Shown here in pieces: positions 32,978-42,183 of a stretch of DNA of 64,000 nucleotides. How positions within the stretch are numbered: position 1 is the stretch's first letter; each line of letters starts with the position of its first letter. The notes under the pieces were generated by a model. The model had not been told where the DNA came from, did not search any database, and saw nothing but the letters and a program-made list of their open reading frames with translations. This stretch comes from CALRQJ02 sp943370285 (lineage in GTDB: Bacteria; Bacteroidota; Bacteroidia; Chitinophagales; Chitinophagaceae), in contig CALRQJ020000004.1 of NCBI GenBank assembly GCA_943370285.1, positions 220,061 to 284,060 of the forward strand, in the 5' to 3' direction. The translations under genes were made by a program, and so were the position numbers.

Positions 32978-35530
32978 TTAATTCTTGTTAGGATTCAAAG
33001 CGTCTTTGATACGCTGAGCAACATCTTGTAAATGATACTTACTCATTTTGTCGGTAGTGCCAGGAATAGCAGCATTTACTTCAGCTTGCAAAGTTCTTAA
33101 ATAAGCTTTTGCAATTGAAGGTAAATCTGTGTTTTTCACATTCACAACTTGTGCAGCAAACTGAGGTGGTAAACCTGCAGTATTTGGTGTACTAGGGTTA
33201 GCTATAGATGCTAAACCATCAATGAATGCTTTTTGCAAATTACGACGCATGGGATCAATCGCTTTTTTAGTAGCTAATTCGCTCCACAAGCCTTTCTTCA
33301 AATCTTCCATTAACTCATCAACAGAATAAGTACTTGCTCCGAAGCGGTTAGCTGAAATTAGCATTCTGTTCAAACGACTTGCATTTAGTACATTATTTAA
33401 TGCATTGGTTTGAATAGTCATTACAGTTTCATTACCTGTTGGATTAGCAATCTTATTCAAAATGGTTTTGTCAAACAACCAAGTTGGTGTTTCAAAAACA
33501 TGTTTGTTTACAAAAGCTACCGCCTCTTTTTGAATGGCTTTAGGTGTAGACTCATATACATCACCTGTTTGTTCAACACTCTTTGGTGTTTCATAAATAC
33601 CACCAATATTTTTAATCACATGGTTTACGTATCTATTAAATTGACCTGTGATTTGTGAATACATGTCAGCCAAATTACCGTAACGATCAGCTTCTTCTTT
33701 TGTCCACTCCGGTAAACCTTTCAAGATCACTTTCAAGTTCTTAATACCATATTCACTAGCTTTCATGCTGTTATCGCCCAAATCTTCGGTTTGAGAACGA
33801 GGGTCGAAAGGATTAGTTTCAGTACCAAACCACAATCTTGGATTTTGAGCCAAACGATCAATAATCCATTTGTTGTTGATTTTTTTATCTTCTTCAGCAT
33901 CCTTCACATCTAACCAACGGTAACCCCACTCAATAGCCCATTTATCATAATCGCCAATACGAGGGAATAAACCTTTTTCAGAGATATTATCTTCAGGCTG
34001 TGCTACATAGTTAAAACGGGCATAGTCCATAATTGATGCAGTATGTCCATTTGCTTCTACCCAATTTTTATCCCTTAATTTTTCAACAGGAGTTTTGCTA
34101 CTGCTACCCATGTTGTGGCGTAAACCTAAAGTGTGTCCCACTTCGTGAGATGATACAAAACGAATTAATTCACCCATTAAATCATCATCAAACTTCATTT
34201 TTCTTGCTCTTGGATTTACAGCAGCAGTTTGTACCATGTACCAGTTGTGCAATAATTCCATTACGTTATGGTACCAACCGATATGGCTTTCAATAATCTC
34301 ACCGCTACGTGGGTCGTGTACGTTAGGGCCGTAAGCATTCTGTATATCCGAAGCAAAATAACGGATAGCAGAAAAACGGGCATCTTCTAAACTCATCGTA
34401 GAGTCATTCTCTGGCCAATATTCACCACGAATGGCATTTTTAAAACCTGCTTTTTCAAAAGCTACTTGCCAATCATCAACACCTTTTTTAAGGTAGCTTC
34501 TCCATTTTTTTGGTGTTGCCGGGTCAATGTAATAAACAATAGGTTTTTTAGGTTCTACCAATTCGCCACGCTTGTATTTTTCAACATCTTCTGGCTTTGG
34601 TTCTAATCTCCAACGGACAATGAAAACATCGTTTTCAACCTTCTGTTGGTCATCGCCAAAAACCACATAATCATCTGCAAAAAAACCAACCCTGTTGTCG
34701 AATAAACGACGAGCAGCAGGCTTTTCAGGCAATGCAATAAATGACGTATTTAATTCAAGTGTTACAACACCTGCAGCATCAGCAGCAGGTAACGAACCGC
34801 CGCCTTGTCCTTGACCCGGAATAGCAGGAGAAGCGTTGAATGTTTTTACTGTTCTAACTTCTGTGTTGATTGGGAAAGTAGTAATTTTATCAATGTAAGA
34901 TCTGTCAGGCGCAACAGAAGATAAGCTGAATCTTCTTTTTGCGAAAGCAGGTAAACTAACCACTTGGTTGTCTCCCTTGAAGAAGTCAGTTACATCAATT
35001 ACCACACTGGCAGAATCTTTACCATATGCTGCAATAGGAAAAGCAGCAGCAATTGGATAAACATTTGAGTTGGTTACAGCTTTAAAAATGTCATTAGTAG
35101 AGTCTGCTACATTAATCAATGTTATTACTCTTAAAAATACATTGGCAGAAGGGCCTTTTTCCCAACGTAGGGTTTGTTGGTTAGCTTGTTCGCCACCATA
35201 ATTTCCACCTCCGCCGGCAACTTTGCTAAAACGGGTAATGGCCATTACATCTTTACCCAATGTACCATTCGGTATTTCAAAATAGAATTTGTCTTCTACT
35301 TTGTGAACCCAGAACAATCCTTTTTGGGTTTTTGCTTTGTCGGTAATTACCTCTTTGTAAGACTTAGGACCGGTGCGTTGCTGGCTACCTGCACCTGGAA
35401 AACCTGGAACACCACCAGTTGTTGGAGGAGTACCACCTGTTGTTGGCGGTACCGTTGGACGTTGCTGAGCAGCTACATGTAGTGTAATAGCAGCTGCAAT
35501 GAACGAAAACGCAATTTTTTTCATTTGCAT
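32978..35530 (-). CDS. secreted zinc-dependent metalloprotease (DUF5117/DUF4953 type)
   Basis: The 850-residue protein has a signal peptide (MKKIAFSFIAAAITLHVAAQ) and then a Pro/Thr/Gly-rich low-complexity linker (about residues 22-50). The zinc-binding motif is HEVGHTLGLRHN, with a Met-turn-like SIMDYARFNY after it, which places it among the metzincin-like proteases. This long form is common in Bacteroidota. The linker is followed by two beta-rich DUF5118/DUF5117 regions. Either ATG (35530 or 35524) gives a good signal peptide. It is a single gene with its own terminator. Confidence 0.9.
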   Translation of the reverse strand: MQMKKIAFSFIAAAITLHVAAQQRPTVPPTTGGTPPTTGGVPGFPGAGSQQRTGPKSYKEVITDKAKTQKGLFWVHKVEDKFYFEIPNGTLGKDVMAITRFSKVAGGGGNYGGEQANQQTLRWEKGPSANVFLRVITLINVADSTNDIFKAVTNSNVYPIAAAFPIAAYGKDSASVVIDVTDFFKGDNQVVSLPAFAKRRFSLSSVAPDRSYIDKITTFPINTEVRTVKTFNASPAIPGQGQGGGSLPAADAAGVVTLELNTSFIALPEKPAARRLFDNRVGFFADDYVVFGDDQQKVENDVFIVRWRLEPKPEDVEKYKRGELVEPKKPIVYYIDPATPKKWRSYLKKGVDDWQVAFEKAGFKNAIRGEYWPENDSTMSLEDARFSAIRYFASDIQNAYGPNVHDPRSGEIIESHIGWYHNVMELLHNWYMVQTAAVNPRARKMKFDDDLMGELIRFVSSHEVGHTLGLRHNMGSSSKTPVEKLRDKNWVEANGHTASIMDYARFNYVAQPEDNISEKGLFPRIGDYDKWAIEWGYRWLDVKDAEEDKKINNKWIIDRLAQNPRLWFGTETNPFDPRSQTEDLGDNSMKASEYGIKNLKVILKGLPEWTKEEADRYGNLADMYSQITGQFNRYVNHVIKNIGGIYETPKSVEQTGDVYESTPKAIQKEAVAFVNKHVFETPTWLFDKTILNKIANPTGNETVMTIQTNALNNVLNASRLNRMLISANRFGASTYSVDELMEDLKKGLWSELATKKAIDPMRRNLQKAFIDGLASIANPSTPNTAGLPPQFAAQVVNVKNTDLPSIAKAYLRTLQAEVNAAIPGTTDKMSKYHLQDVAQRIKDALNPNKN

Positions 35531-35892
35531 ATAGTCAATGGTTTTTTTAAAATGGGGGTGAAGGTAATGAAGATGTGATAGATTAGTACCTCAATTTTAC
35601 AAACGGTTATAAACCCTGTTTCTGCCGACGAAAATTGCATTTGGTCGCTTGTTAATAAAGATTTAACCTACTTTTTTAACAATTTTCTTCCACAAATTTT
35701 AACCACTCTGCCTACTTAAGACCAATGTTATTTGTTGCCTAAACAAAAATTACTACTTTGTGCCTCCCCGAGAAAAAAAAATTAAGGCACACAGTTTTTT
35801 TTTGAAATAGTTTTTTCATTAGAATTGTGGCTTCAAATTTTTTGTACTCATTTTAAAATCACATTTTTTCGTAACTAAAAATTTAACGAATC
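35531..35892 (+). promoter_or_regulatory. regulatory region upstream of the exbB-tonB operon
   Basis: This 362-bp gap holds no gene. It contains a near-consensus Bacteroidota promoter: TTTG at 35731-35734, a 19-bp spacer, and TACTTTG at 35754-35760, one base short of TAnnTTTG. That leaves an AT-rich leader of roughly 125 bases before the exbB ATG. The left part serves the divergent metalloprotease gene. Confidence 0.55.
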
Positions 35893-36756
35893 ATGGCTGA
35901 AACAAAACCAACTGCAGCTGTTAAGAGCACATCCGGTCAACCGAAGAAGTCGAGCAATGTCATTTCATGGATTGCCCCAATTGCATGTATCGCACTTGGA
36001 TTTTTAATTTGGAGGGTATTATTAGGAAATGCCTCAAACTTTACCAACCCTGATCCAGATGCTAGCCATTGGTTCTGGCCCGACCACAAAGGTCCTAAAG
36101 GTGGTTTAGTAAAAATGTATGAAGGTGGTATTGTTGTACCAATTTTGATTGCTAACTTTTTAGTAGTTATCACATTCGTTATCGAAAGAGCATTAACCAT
36201 TTCTAAAGCAGTAGGTAAAGGAAACATTGCTGAGTTCATCCGCAAAGTACAGTTTCACTTAGCGAACAAAGATTTAGACAAAGCTATTGCAGAATGCGAC
36301 AGACAAAAAGGTTCTGTAGGTAATGTAATGAAAGCTGGTTTACACAAGTACAAAGAAATGATCAACAACAGCGACCTCGCTACTGATCAAAAAGTATTAA
36401 ATATTCAAAAAGAAGTAGAAGAAGCTACTGCACTTGAATTACCAATGTTGGAGAAGAACTTGGTGTTCTTATCTACTATCGCTTCTGTAGCAACCCTATT
36501 GGGTCTATTAGGTACGGTATTGGGTATGATTAAGTCTTTCTCAGCCTTGGGAGAAGACAGCGGTGGTGGTCAAGCTGCTAACGAATTATCAAAAGGTATT
36601 TCTGAGGCCTTGTATAACACGGCTTTGGGTATCGGTACATCTGCGGTAGCGATCATTTTCTACAACATGTTTACTACACGTATCGATGGTATCACTTATG
36701 GTATTGATGAGTCTGGTTTCACATTAACTCAAAGCTTTGCTGCTAACTACAAATAA
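35893..36756 (+). CDS. exbB: MotA/TolQ/ExbB proton channel protein
   Basis: The 287-residue protein is the ExbB-type channel subunit that harvests the proton gradient for TonB. It has an N-terminal membrane segment (VISWIAPIACIALGFLIW), a second at about 78-100, and the conserved pair near the C-terminus including LLGLLGTVLGMIKSF and ISEALYNTALGIGTSAVAI. The first gene of a four-gene operon (exbB, exbD, exbD, tonB), it is spaced 30-70 bp from the next ones. The operon powers outer-membrane SusC/TonB-dependent receptors. Confidence 0.93.
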   Translation: MAETKPTAAVKSTSGQPKKSSNVISWIAPIACIALGFLIWRVLLGNASNFTNPDPDASHWFWPDHKGPKGGLVKMYEGGIVVPILIANFLVVITFVIERALTISKAVGKGNIAEFIRKVQFHLANKDLDKAIAECDRQKGSVGNVMKAGLHKYKEMINNSDLATDQKVLNIQKEVEEATALELPMLEKNLVFLSTIASVATLLGLLGTVLGMIKSFSALGEDSGGGQAANELSKGISEALYNTALGIGTSAVAIIFYNMFTTRIDGITYGIDESGFTLTQSFAANYK

Positions 36757-36770
36757 CCCCTGGGTTATTT
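36751..36770 (+). other. hairpin spanning the exbB stop codon
   Basis: AAATAACCC (36751-36759) and GGGTTATTT (36762-36770) form an inverted repeat that includes the exbB stop. There is no T run beyond the arm, so it is more likely an RNA processing or stability hairpin than a terminator. Confidence 0.5.
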
Positions 36771-36824
36771 ATGGAAACAGTACTGTTTTGAATCTATTTT
36801 AACACAACATCAAAAAAATAACTG

Positions 36825-37493
36825 ATGGCCAGACCCAAGATACCACGGAAGAGTACCAATATTGATATGACAGCGATGTGCGACGTGGCATTTTTGCTAT
36901 TGTCATTTTTCATCTTGACAACTAAGTTTAAGCCAGACGAAGCCATTGCTGTGGTAACACCAAATTCCGTTTCTTCCAAAGTAGCACCTGATAAAGATGT
37001 GGTATTGGTAACCTTAGCCAAAGATGGTAAAGTGTTCTTAAGTTTAGATGATATGCAAATCAAAGAAGATGTGGCCAATGAACTCAACAAAACCAAAGGC
37101 CTTGGCATCGATGTTGCAGCATTTAAAAGAGCACAATTCTTCGGCTCATCTTTCGGGCAATTGAAACAATTTTTATCCCTTGGACCAGAGCAACTTAAAG
37201 GCGTTAAGTTAGATGGTATCCCTTGTAAAGATTCAAGTAACAATGAATTAACAGAGTGGATGCGTTATATCGTTAATGCTTATGCCAATGCACAGGCTTC
37301 GGGAGATAAAAAGAAATTTAGCTTATTGTTGAAAGGCGACAACGCTGCCAAATACCCAGAGTTTAGGCAGATTGTTCAAGCATTCAAGAAAAATGAACAA
37401 TTTAAGTTTCAAATGATTACCAATCCGGAAGGTATTCCGGCTGGTACCGAACTGTATAAGAAATTTATCAGCGGCGAAAAATTAGAAGAGTAA
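36825..37493 (+). CDS. exbD: biopolymer transport protein ExbD (long form)
   Basis: The 222-residue protein begins with a cytoplasmic tail and one membrane anchor: NIDMTAMCDVAFLLLSFFIL, with the proton-relay Asp in MCDVAFLL. The periplasmic domain is much longer than the usual ExbD (about 140 residues) because of an insertion around residues 90-170. That insertion contains the two Cys-Lys segments near IPCKDSSNNEL. It is paired with a second, shorter ExbD directly downstream, the typical Bacteroidota arrangement of two unequal ExbD subunits. Confidence 0.9.
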   Translation: MARPKIPRKSTNIDMTAMCDVAFLLLSFFILTTKFKPDEAIAVVTPNSVSSKVAPDKDVVLVTLAKDGKVFLSLDDMQIKEDVANELNKTKGLGIDVAAFKRAQFFGSSFGQLKQFLSLGPEQLKGVKLDGIPCKDSSNNELTEWMRYIVNAYANAQASGDKKKFSLLLKGDNAAKYPEFRQIVQAFKKNEQFKFQMITNPEGIPAGTELYKKFISGEKLEE

Positions 37494-37523
37494 TTACAAT
37501 TAATAAATTAAAAATACTACGCT

Positions 37524-38066
37524 ATGGCAGAAATGGATACCTCGTCGGGTGGTGGTCACAAAGGTGGCCCCGGGGTCAAGAAGAGTAAAAAGCTGTCGAC
37601 CAGAGTAGACCTTACACCAATGGTGGATCTAGGTTTCTTGTTGATTACCTTCTTTATCTTCACCACCACCATGAGTCAGCCAACGGCTATGAAACTGAAT
37701 CTTCCGAAAGATACAGATAAGCCCGAGGAGCAAAACAAAGCCAAAGAATCTGGTGCATTAACCCTTTTACTAGGAAAGGATGATAACGTATATTATTACG
37801 AAGGAATTCTTGCTATTGATGCATCTAATTTTAAAAGCAGTACGTTTAAACAGATTCGTGATGTAATCATTGACAAAAGAGCAAGAACCAACGAAAAAGA
37901 TTTTGTAGTAGTAATCAAAGCAAGTGATGATGCTACTTACAAAAACGTTATTGATGCTTTAGACGAAATGACAATCAACGACTGTAAACGCTTTGCATTG
38001 GTAGATATTTCCGATGTGGAAGTACAACTCATCAAAATCACTGAGCAAGGTGCTGGAGCAAAATAA
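37524..38066 (+). CDS. exbD: biopolymer transport protein ExbD (second copy)
   Basis: The 180-residue protein is a second ExbD. Its single membrane segment contains VDLTPMVDLGFLLITFFIF, with the conserved Asp in MVDLGF. The periplasmic part has the ExbD fold with the acidic DFVVVIKASDDATYKNVIDALDEM strand-helix. A glycine- and lysine-rich N-terminus precedes the anchor. It is 30 bp after the first exbD and 55 bp before tonB. Confidence 0.92.
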   Translation: MAEMDTSSGGGHKGGPGVKKSKKLSTRVDLTPMVDLGFLLITFFIFTTTMSQPTAMKLNLPKDTDKPEEQNKAKESGALTLLLGKDDNVYYYEGILAIDASNFKSSTFKQIRDVIIDKRARTNEKDFVVVIKASDDATYKNVIDALDEMTINDCKRFALVDISDVEVQLIKITEQGAGAK

Positions 38067-38121
38067 TCCGTTGTTTATGGAATATTTCCACATGGGCATC
38101 TAACTAAAAAAGACATTCAAC

Positions 38122-38955
38122 ATGGAAGTAAATAAAATTCTAAGCGCCGATTTCCTCGATATCTTGTTCGAAGGAAAAAACAAAGAATACGGAGCATATG
38201 AATTGCGTAAGACTTACCAAAAAAGACTCACTGTAGCCTTGGTAAGCATGATCGCAATTTGTTTGTTACTCTTTGTAGGCTCCTTGATAGCTAGCGGCGG
38301 CAAAAAGAACAACAATGCCATTGTGGTAGCTGATGTTCAACTGGAAGATGTGAAAAAGCAGGAAGAAAAAAAGCCTGAACCACCACCTCCACCACCGCCA
38401 CCAAAACCCGAACCTCCAAAGGTTGAAATTGCCAAATTCACGCCACCTTTAATCGTTAAAGATGAAGAGGTTAAGCCTGAAGATGAAATCAAGGAAAATA
38501 AAGACCTTGAAGACGTTAAAATTGGTGATAAAAACCAAGAAGGTATTAAGGATGATGGAAACATTGTTGTGGTTGAAGACAAAGGAACACAACAAGTAGA
38601 AGTTAAGAAAGACGAAGAAGATTACGATAAAGTATTTACCAAAGTAGAACAGCCTGCAGAATTCCCGGGCGGTTTGAAAGAATGGACTAAATATTTACAG
38701 CGTAACTTGAATAGTAACCGTCCTTCTGAAGAGGGTGCACCTGCCGGTAACTACACGGTTAGAGTACAGTTTATCGTTGACAAAGATGGTAACATCAGCA
38801 ACGTAAGTGCTTTAAACGATCCCGGTTATGGTACTGCTGAAGAAGCTGTACGAGTTATTAAAAAAGGACCTAAGTGGACTCCTGCTGTACAAAATGGCCG
38901 TAAAGTAATTTACCAAGCCGTACAAGGTATCACCTTCCAGGTTACTGAAGAATAA
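38122..38955 (+). CDS. tonB: energy transducer TonB
   Basis: The 277-residue protein links the ExbB-ExbD motor to outer-membrane receptors. It has a cytoplasmic start with the conserved FLDILFEGKNKEYGAYELR, one membrane segment (ALVSMIAICLLLFVGSLI), a proline-rich periplasmic spacer (about residues 90-112, with a run of eight prolines), an acidic stretch, and the C-terminal TonB domain. That domain is seen as FPGGLKEWTKYLQRNL and YTVRVQFIVDKDGNISN. It is the last gene of the operon and is followed by a strong terminator. Confidence 0.95.
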   Translation: MEVNKILSADFLDILFEGKNKEYGAYELRKTYQKRLTVALVSMIAICLLLFVGSLIASGGKKNNNAIVVADVQLEDVKKQEEKKPEPPPPPPPPKPEPPKVEIAKFTPPLIVKDEEVKPEDEIKENKDLEDVKIGDKNQEGIKDDGNIVVVEDKGTQQVEVKKDEEDYDKVFTKVEQPAEFPGGLKEWTKYLQRNLNSNRPSEEGAPAGNYTVRVQFIVDKDGNISNVSALNDPGYGTAEEAVRVIKKGPKWTPAVQNGRKVIYQAVQGITFQVTEE

Positions 38956-38976
38956 GATTTTTTCTTACCTACATAT

Positions 38977-39009
38977 AAAGGGTTTGGCTTTACGCCAAGC
39001 CCTTTTTTT
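38977..39009 (+). terminator. intrinsic terminator after tonB
   Basis: AAAGGGTTTGGC (38977-38988) pairs with GCCAAGCCCTTT (38994-39005), with one G-U pair and loop TTTAC. T residues continue to 39009. Confidence 0.93.
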
Positions 39010-39038
39010 ATTGCCCTTACTTATCGGTTTTTACACTT

Positions 39039-39046
39039 TACTTTTG
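39039..39046 (+). promoter_or_regulatory. -7 promoter box for mnmE
   Basis: TACTTTTG followed by CAGCC matches TAnnTTTG and lies 17 bp before the mnmE ATG, just after the tonB terminator. Confidence 0.5.
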
Positions 39047-39063
39047 CAGCCAGAAATATTTTT

Positions 39064-40449
39064 ATGTTAGGAAAACTATCGGGTTGGGATGATACCATTG
39101 CAGCATTGGCTACACCACAAGGTATTGGGGCTATTGGTGTTATTCGCATTAGTGGAAAACAAGCTTTTGATATTGTCAACCCATTGTTTCCATCCAAAGA
39201 TTTGATGCAACAAGCCAGTCATACTTTGCATGTTGGTTTTTTGCGTCAAGACAATGATATCCTCGACGAAGTGGTATTAGCCCTTTACCGTGGCCCTAAA
39301 TCTTACACCGGAGAAGATACCATCGAAATATCTTGCCACGGTTCTCCCTTTATTCAAGAAAAAATATTGGAAACACTCACCCTAAATGGCGCAAGAATGG
39401 CTAGGGCAGGTGAGTTTACCCTCCGTGCATTTTTAAATGGCAAATTAGATTTGGCACAAGCCGAAGCTGTTGCCGATATCATAGCAAGTAATACCGAAGC
39501 TAGTCGCCGCACCGCTTTGCAAAATATTCGAGGCGGATTTTCTTCTGCACTTGCAGTGCTCAGAGAAGAACTGATTAAGTTTTCTGCACTGATTGAGTTA
39601 GAACTTGATTTTAGTCAAGAAGATGTAGAGTTTGCCGACCGCAAACAATTCTACGACTTAATTGAAAAATTGCAACAAGCAACTCAACTGTTATTACATT
39701 CCTTTAAGTTGGGCAATGTGATCAAGAATGGTGTTCAGGTGGCCATTATTGGTAAACCGAATGCCGGTAAATCCACTTTATTAAACACTTTGTTGAATGA
39801 GTACCGAGCTATTGTAAGCGAAATTGCCGGAACAACCCGAGATACGGTAGAAGAAATATTAAACATAAATGGCATATTGTTTAGGCTGATTGATACCGCC
39901 GGTATTAGAGAACATACGGCCGATTTGGTAGAAAGTATTGGTGTAGAGAAAAGCCTCGAAAAAATGCATAAAGCCGATTTGGTGGTGTATTTGTTTGATG
40001 TGTTAGATACGAGTGCCGAGCAATTAGCCGCTACCGAAGCAGAGTTTAAGGCAAAACAAATCAGCTATCTTTTGGTAGCCAATAAAACTGACGCTTTTGG
40101 CGAAGCCGAAGCCAAACAAAAGTTTGCCAACAATAACCATATTTTATACCTCAGTGCCAAACTAGGCAATGGAGTAGAGGCATTGAAAGAAGCACTACAC
40201 AAAGCGGTTATGAGTGGAGATATACATGCAGAAGATACCATTGTAACCAATGCTCGGCATTACGAGGCTTTAGTACAATTATCTGGAGCATTGACCGATG
40301 TTAAAACCGCTTTAGACAACAATATACCCGGCGATTTAATGGCGCTAGACATACGCCGAAGCTTGCACTACCTTGGGTCAATTACCGGTGAAGTAACCAA
40401 CGAAGACCAGCTCGACTTTATTTTCTCCAAATTTTGTATCGGAAAGTAG
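39064..40449 (+). CDS. mnmE: tRNA modification GTPase MnmE
   Basis: MnmE, with MnmG, installs the carboxymethylaminomethyl group at U34 of several tRNAs. The 461-residue protein has the folate-binding N-terminal domain (DTIAALATPQGIGAIGVIRISG, conserved positions), a helical domain, and an inserted G domain with GKPNAGKSTL (P-loop), DTAGIRE (G3) and NKTD (G4). The C-terminus ends FCIGK, the invariant motif carrying the catalytic cysteine. A genomic island is inserted at exactly this 3' end, and the coding sequence remains intact. Confidence 0.97.
   Translation: MLGKLSGWDDTIAALATPQGIGAIGVIRISGKQAFDIVNPLFPSKDLMQQASHTLHVGFLRQDNDILDEVVLALYRGPKSYTGEDTIEISCHGSPFIQEKILETLTLNGARMARAGEFTLRAFLNGKLDLAQAEAVADIIASNTEASRRTALQNIRGGFSSALAVLREELIKFSALIELELDFSQEDVEFADRKQFYDLIEKLQQATQLLLHSFKLGNVIKNGVQVAIIGKPNAGKSTLLNTLLNEYRAIVSEIAGTTRDTVEEILNINGILFRLIDTAGIREHTADLVESIGVEKSLEKMHKADLVVYLFDVLDTSAEQLAATEAEFKAKQISYLLVANKTDAFGEAEAKQKFANNNHILYLSAKLGNGVEALKEALHKAVMSGDIHAEDTIVTNARHYEALVQLSGALTDVKTALDNNIPGDLMALDIRRSLHYLGSITGEVTNEDQLDFIFSKFCIGK
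40432..40449 (+). repeat. left attachment site (attL) at the end of mnmE
   Basis: The last 18 bases of mnmE, TTTTGTATCGGAAAGTAG, recur in imperfect form at 61176-61193 (15 of 18 identical, with TTGTATCGG exactly conserved). A tyrosine integrase gene lies 626 bp inside this boundary. The same tRNA-modification gene end is the insertion target of the Salmonella island SGI1. Confidence 0.85.
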
Positions 40450-40513
40450 TTTGCTTTCTCTTGTTTTCTAACTCATTGTTTTTATTGGGTTTATAAGCTT
40501 TTTTCTGCTCTTA

Positions 40514-40587
40514 TTTGTTGCCCAATTGCACTTTATTACTTATTTTTGTTGCCCAGTTGTTGCTCAAACAACAAATTTGTTGCCCAA
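40514..40587 (+). repeat. three 12-bp direct repeats spaced exactly 31 bp, left end of island
   Basis: TTTGTTGCCCAA, TTTGTTGCCCAG and TTTGTTGCCCAA begin at 40514, 40545 and 40576. A weaker copy GTTGTTGCTCAA lies at 40556. Two related copies lie just inside the right attachment site. The spacing of three helical turns suits integrase arm-type binding sites or another cooperative binding protein. The upstream part of the 40450-40666 gap shows nothing else. Confidence 0.75.
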
Positions 40588-40630
40588 AGGCACTAATTTA
40601 ATGCAGGTGGTGAAATGATGCACCAACAAG

Positions 40631-40670
40631 CACCAATGAGCAACATATGGCACTAACAAGCAACATATGA
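40631..40670 (+). repeat. 20-bp tandem repeat overlapping the first island gene start
   Basis: Units at 40631-40650 and 40651-40670 share CACnAAnnAGCAACATATG. A partial third unit begins at 40621. The second copy contains the ATG of the zinc-ribbon/HTH gene at 40667, so a bound protein or a translational effect could control that gene. Confidence 0.6.
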
Positions 40671-41071
40671 GTAGTAACATCAAAATCCCGAAATTCTGCC
40701 AGTATTGTGGTCAGGCATTTGTTGCCCAAACCACAACAACACGCTATTGCTCCAAGACCTGCAATTCCAGACACTACAAGCAATTGAAGAGAGATGAAAA
40801 GGTCAGAGCCACTCTAAAGGAGCAAATCAACTCCGTTACTAATACAAATGTGCAAGACTTGCAAAGCTTGCAAAACCTGCCCATCAAGTCAGGCAATTTC
40901 ATCAACCTCCGTGATAAAGAATTTTTAAGCGTTCAGGAAGCGGCAATTTTAGTAGGTGCCAGCAGATGGACCATTCAGAGAATGATACAACGTGATGAAA
41001 TTAAAACCGGCAAGCTCGGCAGAAGAACCATCATTCCACGAACCGCAATTGATAACCTCTTTAAATCATAA
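40667..41071 (+). CDS. zinc-ribbon plus excisionase-type HTH protein
   Basis: The 134-residue protein has an N-terminal four-cysteine zinc ribbon (CQYCGQAF at about 10-17 and YCSKTCNSRHY at 27-37) and a C-terminal MerR-like/excisionase helix-turn-helix (FLSVQEAAILVGASRWTIQ, GKLGRRTIIPRTAID). It lies 3 bp before the integrase and is likely to be the recombination directionality factor or an operon regulator. The role is inferred from position. The ATG lies in a 20-bp tandem repeat. Codons 62-72 include a DNA-level repeat of TTGCAAA. Confidence 0.72.
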   Translation: MSSNIKIPKFCQYCGQAFVAQTTTTRYCSKTCNSRHYKQLKRDEKVRATLKEQINSVTNTNVQDLQSLQNLPIKSGNFINLRDKEFLSVQEAAILVGASRWTIQRMIQRDEIKTGKLGRRTIIPRTAIDNLFKS

Positions 41072-41074
41072 CTT

Positions 41075-42181
41075 ATGAAGATAGCATTAAGACAACGCAA
41101 GAAAGGCAACAAGGTTACTCTTTACCTTGACTACTACGATCAAGGCAAAAGAGAATACGAACACTTAGGGCTATACCTAACACCCGAACCCGAAAAGGGC
41201 AGTTTAACCAAAGCCCAAAAAGACGAGAACAAGAAAATCCTTGAATTGGCTGAGAGCATCCGAAGCAAAAGGCATTTAGAAGTTCAAAACAGCATTTACG
41301 GTTTCCGTGATAAGGAAAAGTTGAAAGGCAGCTTCTTTGAGTTTTTTGATGCACTTACCGAAAAGAAGAAAGCCAGTTTGGGTAATTACGGCAATTGGAA
41401 TGCAGTCCGTATTCTGATAAAGGAATACAACCCCAAAGATGTAACCTTTGAACGGTTGGATAAAGAATGGGTAGAAGGTTTTAAAGATTACCTGGACTAT
41501 GAAGCCAAAACCAAAACAGGCGAAGGCATTTCTTTAAATACCAAGTACAGCTACTTCAATAAATTAAGAGCAGCACTCAAACAGGCATTAAAAGAAGGCT
41601 TAATCAAGTTCAATCCAGCTGAGCAGGTAGAACCCTTTCAGCAGGATGATGTAGAGAGAGAATTTTTAACCCTTGAAGAATTACAAAAGTTAGCCAACAC
41701 CCATTGCCGGAATGAAACACTCAAACGAATGTTTATATTTTCCTGCCTTACTGGTTTAAGATGGTCAGACATCGAAAAATTAAAGTGGTCAGAAATTCAG
41801 CACTCTGCAAACTTGGGCTACTTCATTCGATTTCGTCAGCAAAAAACCAACGGTGCAGAAACACTTCCAATTGCCGAAGAAGCAAGAGAATTATTAGGTG
41901 AGCAGAAAGAGCCAAAAGATAAAGTATTCAATGGGCTTAAATATGGCAACTGGAACAAAACCTATTTGAAGGATTGGCTTATTGATGCAGGCATCAACAA
42001 GCACATCACTTTTCACTGTGCTCGTCATACTTACGCTACGCTTCAGTTGACTTTAGGCACAGACATTTACACCGTTTCAAAATTATTAGGGCATAAGAAC
42101 CTTTCCACCACCGAGATATACGCCAAAGTTATCAATGAGAAAAAGGTAGCAGCCGCCAACAAAATCAAAATCAAATTATAA
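41075..42181 (+). CDS. site-specific tyrosine integrase
   Basis: The 368-residue protein is a tyrosine recombinase with the SAM-like N-terminal core-binding domain (about 90-190) and the catalytic domain (about 200-368). Visible catalytic residues are the Arg in CLTGLRWSDIEKL, the HxxR pair in FHCARHTYAT, the second His in LGHKNLSTTEIYAKV, and Tyr in IYAKV. The N-terminal arm-binding stretch is lysine rich (ALRQRKKGNKVTLYLDYYDQ). It would recombine the mnmE-end site. It is flanked by the zinc-ribbon HTH gene and a hypothetical gene 2 bp downstream, so it belongs to one operon. Confidence 0.95.
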   Translation: MKIALRQRKKGNKVTLYLDYYDQGKREYEHLGLYLTPEPEKGSLTKAQKDENKKILELAESIRSKRHLEVQNSIYGFRDKEKLKGSFFEFFDALTEKKKASLGNYGNWNAVRILIKEYNPKDVTFERLDKEWVEGFKDYLDYEAKTKTGEGISLNTKYSYFNKLRAALKQALKEGLIKFNPAEQVEPFQQDDVEREFLTLEELQKLANTHCRNETLKRMFIFSCLTGLRWSDIEKLKWSEIQHSANLGYFIRFRQQKTNGAETLPIAEEARELLGEQKEPKDKVFNGLKYGNWNKTYLKDWLIDAGINKHITFHCARHTYATLQLTLGTDIYTVSKLLGHKNLSTTEIYAKVINEKKVAAANKIKIKL

Positions 42182-42183
42182 GT

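Noticed and set aside
35731..35742. TTTGTTGCCTAA as another copy of the island-end repeat
   Set aside because: It lies outside the island and coincides with a -33 promoter element, so it is a chance match.
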